The position numbers and the translations under genes are program-made. From Candidatus Roizmanbacteria bacterium CG06_land_8_20_14_3_00_34_14 (GTDB lineage Bacteria; Patescibacteriota; Microgenomatia; UBA1406; GWC2-37-13), in assembly GCA_002779665.1 (NCBI GenBank), contig PEVZ01000052.1, forward strand, positions 2,824-20,395: 17,572 bases of DNA, in the 5' to 3' direction. Shown here piece by piece: positions 14,248 to 17,572 of the stretch (positions are counted from its first letter, which is position 1; every line of letters begins with the position of its first letter). The notes below the pieces were generated by a model, which did no database searches, had not been told where the DNA came from, and saw only the letters and a list, made by a program, of their open reading frames with translations.

Positions 14248-16752
14248 ATGGCAAACAATATTCAGGTAACAGAAATTAATAGCGAAATGAAGTGCGCGTA
14301 TTTGGATTACGCAATGTCTGTCATCGTCTCACGGGCGCTCCCTGACGTCCGAGACGGCCTAAAACCAGTCCACCGGAGAATTCTTTATGCTATGTATAAA
14401 TTAGGGTTGACTTCCAGTGCCCGATTTTCCAAATCAGCCAAAGTGGTCGGAGAAGTCTTGGGTAAATATCATCCTCACGGTGATTCATCAGTCTATGAGG
14501 CCTTGGCAAGATTAGCGCAGACTTTTTCTATGCGTTATCCTTTGATAAAAGGACAGGGTAACTTCGGGTCAATTGACGGAGATCCGCCGGCAGCTATGCG
14601 TTATACCGAAGTTAAAATGGCTAAAATTTCCGATGAGATGGTCGCTGATATTGAAAAAGAGACGACTCCATTTATAGACAATTTTGATGGATCACTCAAA
14701 GAACCTGTCTATCTTCCCGCTAAACTGCCAAATCTTTTACTTATGGGTTCTGAAGGAATTGCCGTCGGTATGGCAACCAAAATTCCACCTCACAATCTGA
14801 CTGAGTTGGTCGACGCTTTAGTTTTTATGATTGATAAATCAACTCTCGGCGATGAAAAAAAAGCTAAAAAAACACCCATGGAAGATATTAAAGAATTAAT
14901 GTTTAATACTACCTTGGAAGATCTTTTAACATTTGTCAAAGGACCGGATTTCCCGACTGCAGGTATAATTTATGGTCATGCTGATATAAAAGAAATGTAT
15001 GCCACCGGTCGAAAATCGATTATGATGCGTGCCCGAGTGACCGATGAGGATATGGGTAAAGGCAAGGTCGCCATCATCGTTAATGAATTACCATATCAGG
15101 TTAATAAATCATTACTTGTTGAAAAAATAGCCAACTTGGTCACCGATAAAAAAATTGTTGGTATTTCCGATCTTCGGGATGAGTCTGACCGCGATGGCAT
15201 CCGAGTCGTTATCGAATTAAAAAAGGATGCTTCCTATAAAAAAGTATTAAATAATCTTTTTAAATTTACTAATCTACGAACGACTTTTCCGGTCAATATG
15301 GTTGCTTTAGTTGATGGAGTTCCTCAAACATTATCTTTGAAAACAATTTTAGAAATTTATATTAGAAATCGGGTTGAAGTCATCGTTAAAAGGTCAGAGT
15401 ATGAATTGGCTGAAGCCAAGGCACGAGCCCATATTCTCGAAGGATATTTAATTGCTTTAGACCATATTGACGAGGTAATTGCCGTTATTAAAAAATCTAA
15501 AGATGAGCCGGAAGCCAAGGCAAAATTAATGAGTAAATTCGGTCTTTCGATGATCCAGGCCCAGGCAATTATGGAGATGCAGTTAAGACGTTTGACAGGA
15601 CTTGAAAGAAACAAAATCGAGGATGAACTTGCCCTTCTCAAAGAAACAATTTCATACTTAGAGAGCTTGCTAAAAGATGTATTTAAAATACTCAAAGTTA
15701 TAAAAGATGAGATAATCTATTTAAAAACTAAATACGGAGATGAACGTAAAACTCAGGTGATGAAATTCAAACCGGGCGAAATTACCGATGAACAACTGAT
15801 TGAGAATAAAGAAGTAATTGTTGTTTTGACTAAGGAAGGCTATATTAAGCAGATTCCTCGGGAAACTTTTAGACTCCAACATCGGGGTGGTAAAGGAGTC
15901 TCAGGTATGGAGACAAAGGATACTGATAATGTATATTATATAACGACCGCCATGACTCACGATTATATGCTTTTCTTTAGTAATCAGGGTCGGGTTTTTC
16001 AAACAAGGGTCTGGGATGTACCGGTTGGTTCACGAATTTCCAAAGGTAAAGCGATTATTAATCTCGTTGCTTTAAAACCTGAGGAAAAAATCACCTCAAT
16101 TCTTAGCTATAGCGTCGAGACGATGGGTAAGGCTAAAAATATGTTTGTCGTTATGTCTACTAAGTATGGTACAGTCAAAAAGTCCTCATTTGAGGATTAT
16201 ATCAACATCCGAACCAACGGTATTATTGCAATAAGATTAGAGAAAAATGATGAACTGCTTTGGGTCAAGTTGACCGATGGATTAAAGAATGTCATCTTAG
16301 CTTCAAAGAATGGTAAAGCGATTGTATTTAAAGAAAAGGAAATTAGGTCAACTGGCAGGGCCTCAATCGGTGTCAAAGGAATGGATATTGAGCCAACCGC
16401 AGATCACGAAGTCATTGCCGCTGACGTCTTTTCTGACGCCGAATTTAAAAAGGATATTTTAGTTTTGACTGAAAGAGGAATTGGCAAAAAAACTAAACTT
16501 TCTAATTTTAAAGGTCAACATCGCGGAGGTAAAGGAGTTAAGATCACCTCAGTTGATAAAAAAATAGGTTCGGTCGCTTATTCTGCAATTATCGAGCCTG
16601 AAGATACGACTTTAATAATAACCAGCGCCTTAGGTCAAATTGTTAAAATGGATATTGAAAATATACCTTCGAGGTCAAGGACAGCTAAAGGGGTAATCTT
16701 GATGAGATTTTCCGATAAAACTGACAGAATTGTCAGTGCCACTAGCGTCTAA
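14248..16752 (+). CDS. gyrA: DNA gyrase subunit A
   Basis: The 834-residue protein has the breakage-reunion domain with [47 protein letters not shown], and the catalytic Tyr119 in [11 protein letters not shown] long coiled-coil region (about 360-480) follows, then the DNA-wrapping C-terminal propeller. The canonical GyrA box occurs as QHRGGKG in [12 protein letters not shown], and a second copy appears in [12 protein letters not shown] near the end. It cuts and rejoins DNA in gyrase. In the quinolone-resistance region Ser is kept at the position equivalent to E. coli Ser83, and the Asp87 equivalent is Glu. It starts with ATG 5 nt after a -10 box. Length is normal. Confidence 0.96.
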   Translation: MANNIQVTEINSEMKCAYLDYAMSVIVSRALPDVRDGLKPVHRRILYAMYKLGLTSSARFSKSAKVVGEVLGKYHPHGDSSVYEALARLAQTFSMRYPLIKGQGNFGSIDGDPPAAMRYTEVKMAKISDEMVADIEKETTPFIDNFDGSLKEPVYLPAKLPNLLLMGSEGIAVGMATKIPPHNLTELVDALVFMIDKSTLGDEKKAKKTPMEDIKELMFNTTLEDLLTFVKGPDFPTAGIIYGHADIKEMYATGRKSIMMRARVTDEDMGKGKVAIIVNELPYQVNKSLLVEKIANLVTDKKIVGISDLRDESDRDGIRVVIELKKDASYKKVLNNLFKFTNLRTTFPVNMVALVDGVPQTLSLKTILEIYIRNRVEVIVKRSEYELAEAKARAHILEGYLIALDHIDEVIAVIKKSKDEPEAKAKLMSKFGLSMIQAQAIMEMQLRRLTGLERNKIEDELALLKETISYLESLLKDVFKILKVIKDEIIYLKTKYGDERKTQVMKFKPGEITDEQLIENKEVIVVLTKEGYIKQIPRETFRLQHRGGKGVSGMETKDTDNVYYITTAMTHDYMLFFSNQGRVFQTRVWDVPVGSRISKGKAIINLVALKPEEKITSILSYSVETMGKAKNMFVVMSTKYGTVKKSSFEDYINIRTNGIIAIRLEKNDELLWVKLTDGLKNVILASKNGKAIVFKEKEIRSTGRASIGVKGMDIEPTADHEVIAADVFSDAEFKKDILVLTERGIGKKTKLSNFKGQHRGGKGVKITSVDKKIGSVAYSAIIEPEDTTLIITSALGQIVKMDIENIPSRSRTAKGVILMRFSDKTDRIVSATSV

Positions 16753-16756
16753 AATA

Positions 16757-16765
16757 TGGTATAAT
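16757..16765 (+). promoter_or_regulatory. Extended -10 promoter of folD
   Basis: TGG followed by a perfect TATAAT (16760-16765), then 6 nt and the folD ATG at 16772. It has the same arrangement as the His leader promoter and predicts a leaderless mRNA. It lies directly after the gyrA stop. Confidence 0.6.
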
Positions 16766-16771
16766 TCCCCT

Positions 16772-17572
16772 ATGTTTATCGACGGTCGTAAAATCGCCAA
16801 TAGCCTCTTAGGAATACTTAAAAAAGAACGTAAAACTATAAAAAAACGGATTGGTCTATCAGTGTTTTTAGTTGGTAATGCTCCTGATCAACTATCTTTT
16901 GTAAAAATCAAATCAGAAATGGCCAAAGCCTTAAAGATCGATTTTAAATTCATTCATCTGACCAAAACCCCAAATTTTATTGATTTTGCCAATCTACTGA
17001 AAAAGGAAGTTTTTAACCCAAATGTCACCGGAATTATAATTCAACAACCGCTTCCAGCCCAACTTTCAACTGATAGCATTTATGATTATATTCCATTGTC
17101 AAAAGAGATTGAGGGTCATAAACGAAAAACAGAATTTATTTTTCCACTCGGACTGGCCGTTATGACCTTGATTAAATATATTTATTATGGAAAAAAGAAA
17201 GAGGATATTAATTTTGTTGATATGAAAAAGGACAGGGTCCTATTCAAAAATATTCTTAAAAGCAAAAAAATAGTTATCGTGGGAAGGGGTATGACCGGCG
17301 GGATGCCAATTGGAAAAACACTTGGTAGTCTTAATATTAATTATATAAGTACTAATTCTACCACAGTCGAACCGGAGTCATATTTTAAAACCGCCGACCT
17401 GATTATCACTTCAACCGGAAAAAAAGTCATTGAACCGTCAATGTTAAAACCCGGCGTTGTCCTGATTAACACTGGAGTAAGAAAAGAAAATGGTAAGTTA
17501 AAAGGAGATTACGAAGAGAGTGAGATAAAAGATATCGCTTCATTTTATACACCAACCCCGGGCGGAAGCGGA
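16772..17572 (+). CDS. folD: FolD-type methylenetetrahydrofolate dehydrogenase/cyclohydrolase (3' end cut)
   Basis: The open frame runs 267 codons to the window edge without a stop. It starts MFIDGRKIANSLL and shows FVKIKSEMAKAL (the catalytic Lys segment, normally SYVxxK), VTGIIIQQPLPAQL (normally DGILVQLPLP), a Rossmann segment with IVIVGRGMTGGMPIGKTL, TADLIITSTGK, and TPTPGGSG at the edge (normally TPVPGGVGP). FolD interconverts methylene-, methenyl- and formyl-tetrahydrofolate with NADP. It is divergent: the usual Tyr before the catalytic Lys region is Phe, KDVDG reads KEIEG, the PxTPxG motif is degenerate (FIFPLG), and there is an extra charged segment (KKKEDINFVDMKKD) before the Rossmann fold. 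The family is clear; full activity is less certain. Confidence 0.87.
   Translation, partial: MFIDGRKIANSLLGILKKERKTIKKRIGLSVFLVGNAPDQLSFVKIKSEMAKALKIDFKFIHLTKTPNFIDFANLLKKEVFNPNVTGIIIQQPLPAQLSTDSIYDYIPLSKEIEGHKRKTEFIFPLGLAVMTLIKYIYYGKKKEDINFVDMKKDRVLFKNILKSKKIVIVGRGMTGGMPIGKTLGSLNINYISTNSTTVEPESYFKTADLIITSTGKKVIEPSMLKPGVVLINTGVRKENGKLKGDYEESEIKDIASFYTPTPGGSG

Overview
The window looks like a chromosomal piece of a low-GC Candidate Phyla Radiation (Patescibacteria, probably Microgenomates-type) genome. This rests on small AT-rich core genes, short divergent proteins, rpsF-ssb-rpsR without a following rplI, many start codons placed directly behind a -10 box, and spacers filled with short degenerate repeats. 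TGA is a normal stop (it ends the genes at 3288-3290 and 8843-8845), so the Gracilibacteria/SR1 recoding does not apply. The lineage is inferred from gene content; no 16S gene is present.

Layout. 1-1501 (minus) is a membrane glycosyltransferase of the PMT/ArnT kind, cut by the left edge and divergent from rpsF-ssb-rpsR (1532-2548). Next is a cell-envelope operon: an unknown barrel-sandwich-like protein, a C-terminal processing protease and a small membrane-anchored PDZ protein (2577-4929). From 4957 to about 8050 lies the most interesting block: a TrpR/YerC-family regulator, three matching 30-bp palindromes, a histidine leader peptide with a complete transcription attenuator, a structured untranslated RNA stretch, a CntK-like (histidine racemase/DapF-fold) protein and hisS. 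After a repeat-filled spacer come a release factor lacking domain 1 and an MFS exporter, then rpmE, rplJ, rplL, then gyrB, ppa, gyrA and the start of folD (cut by the right edge).

How the central block may work. Three proteins and one leader peptide point to histidine. The regulator gene is flanked by palindromes sharing a TAATATTA centre: one covers its own transcription start and start codon, and another lies about 60 bp upstream of the leader-peptide start. The 14-residue leader carries three consecutive His codons and ends directly before a GGCGGG segment that can pair either with a following CCCGCC or leave it free to form a terminator. This is the logic of classical his attenuation, here placed in front of a CntK-like gene and hisS. 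A reasonable hypothesis is a histidine-starvation module in a likely auxotroph that adjusts histidine racemization or salvage together with tRNA-His charging.

Across the window, at least seven start codons lie 5 to 8 nt behind a TATAAT-like hexamer without a usable Shine-Dalgarno sequence, which implies widespread leaderless mRNAs. A strong Shine-Dalgarno is clear only at rplL.
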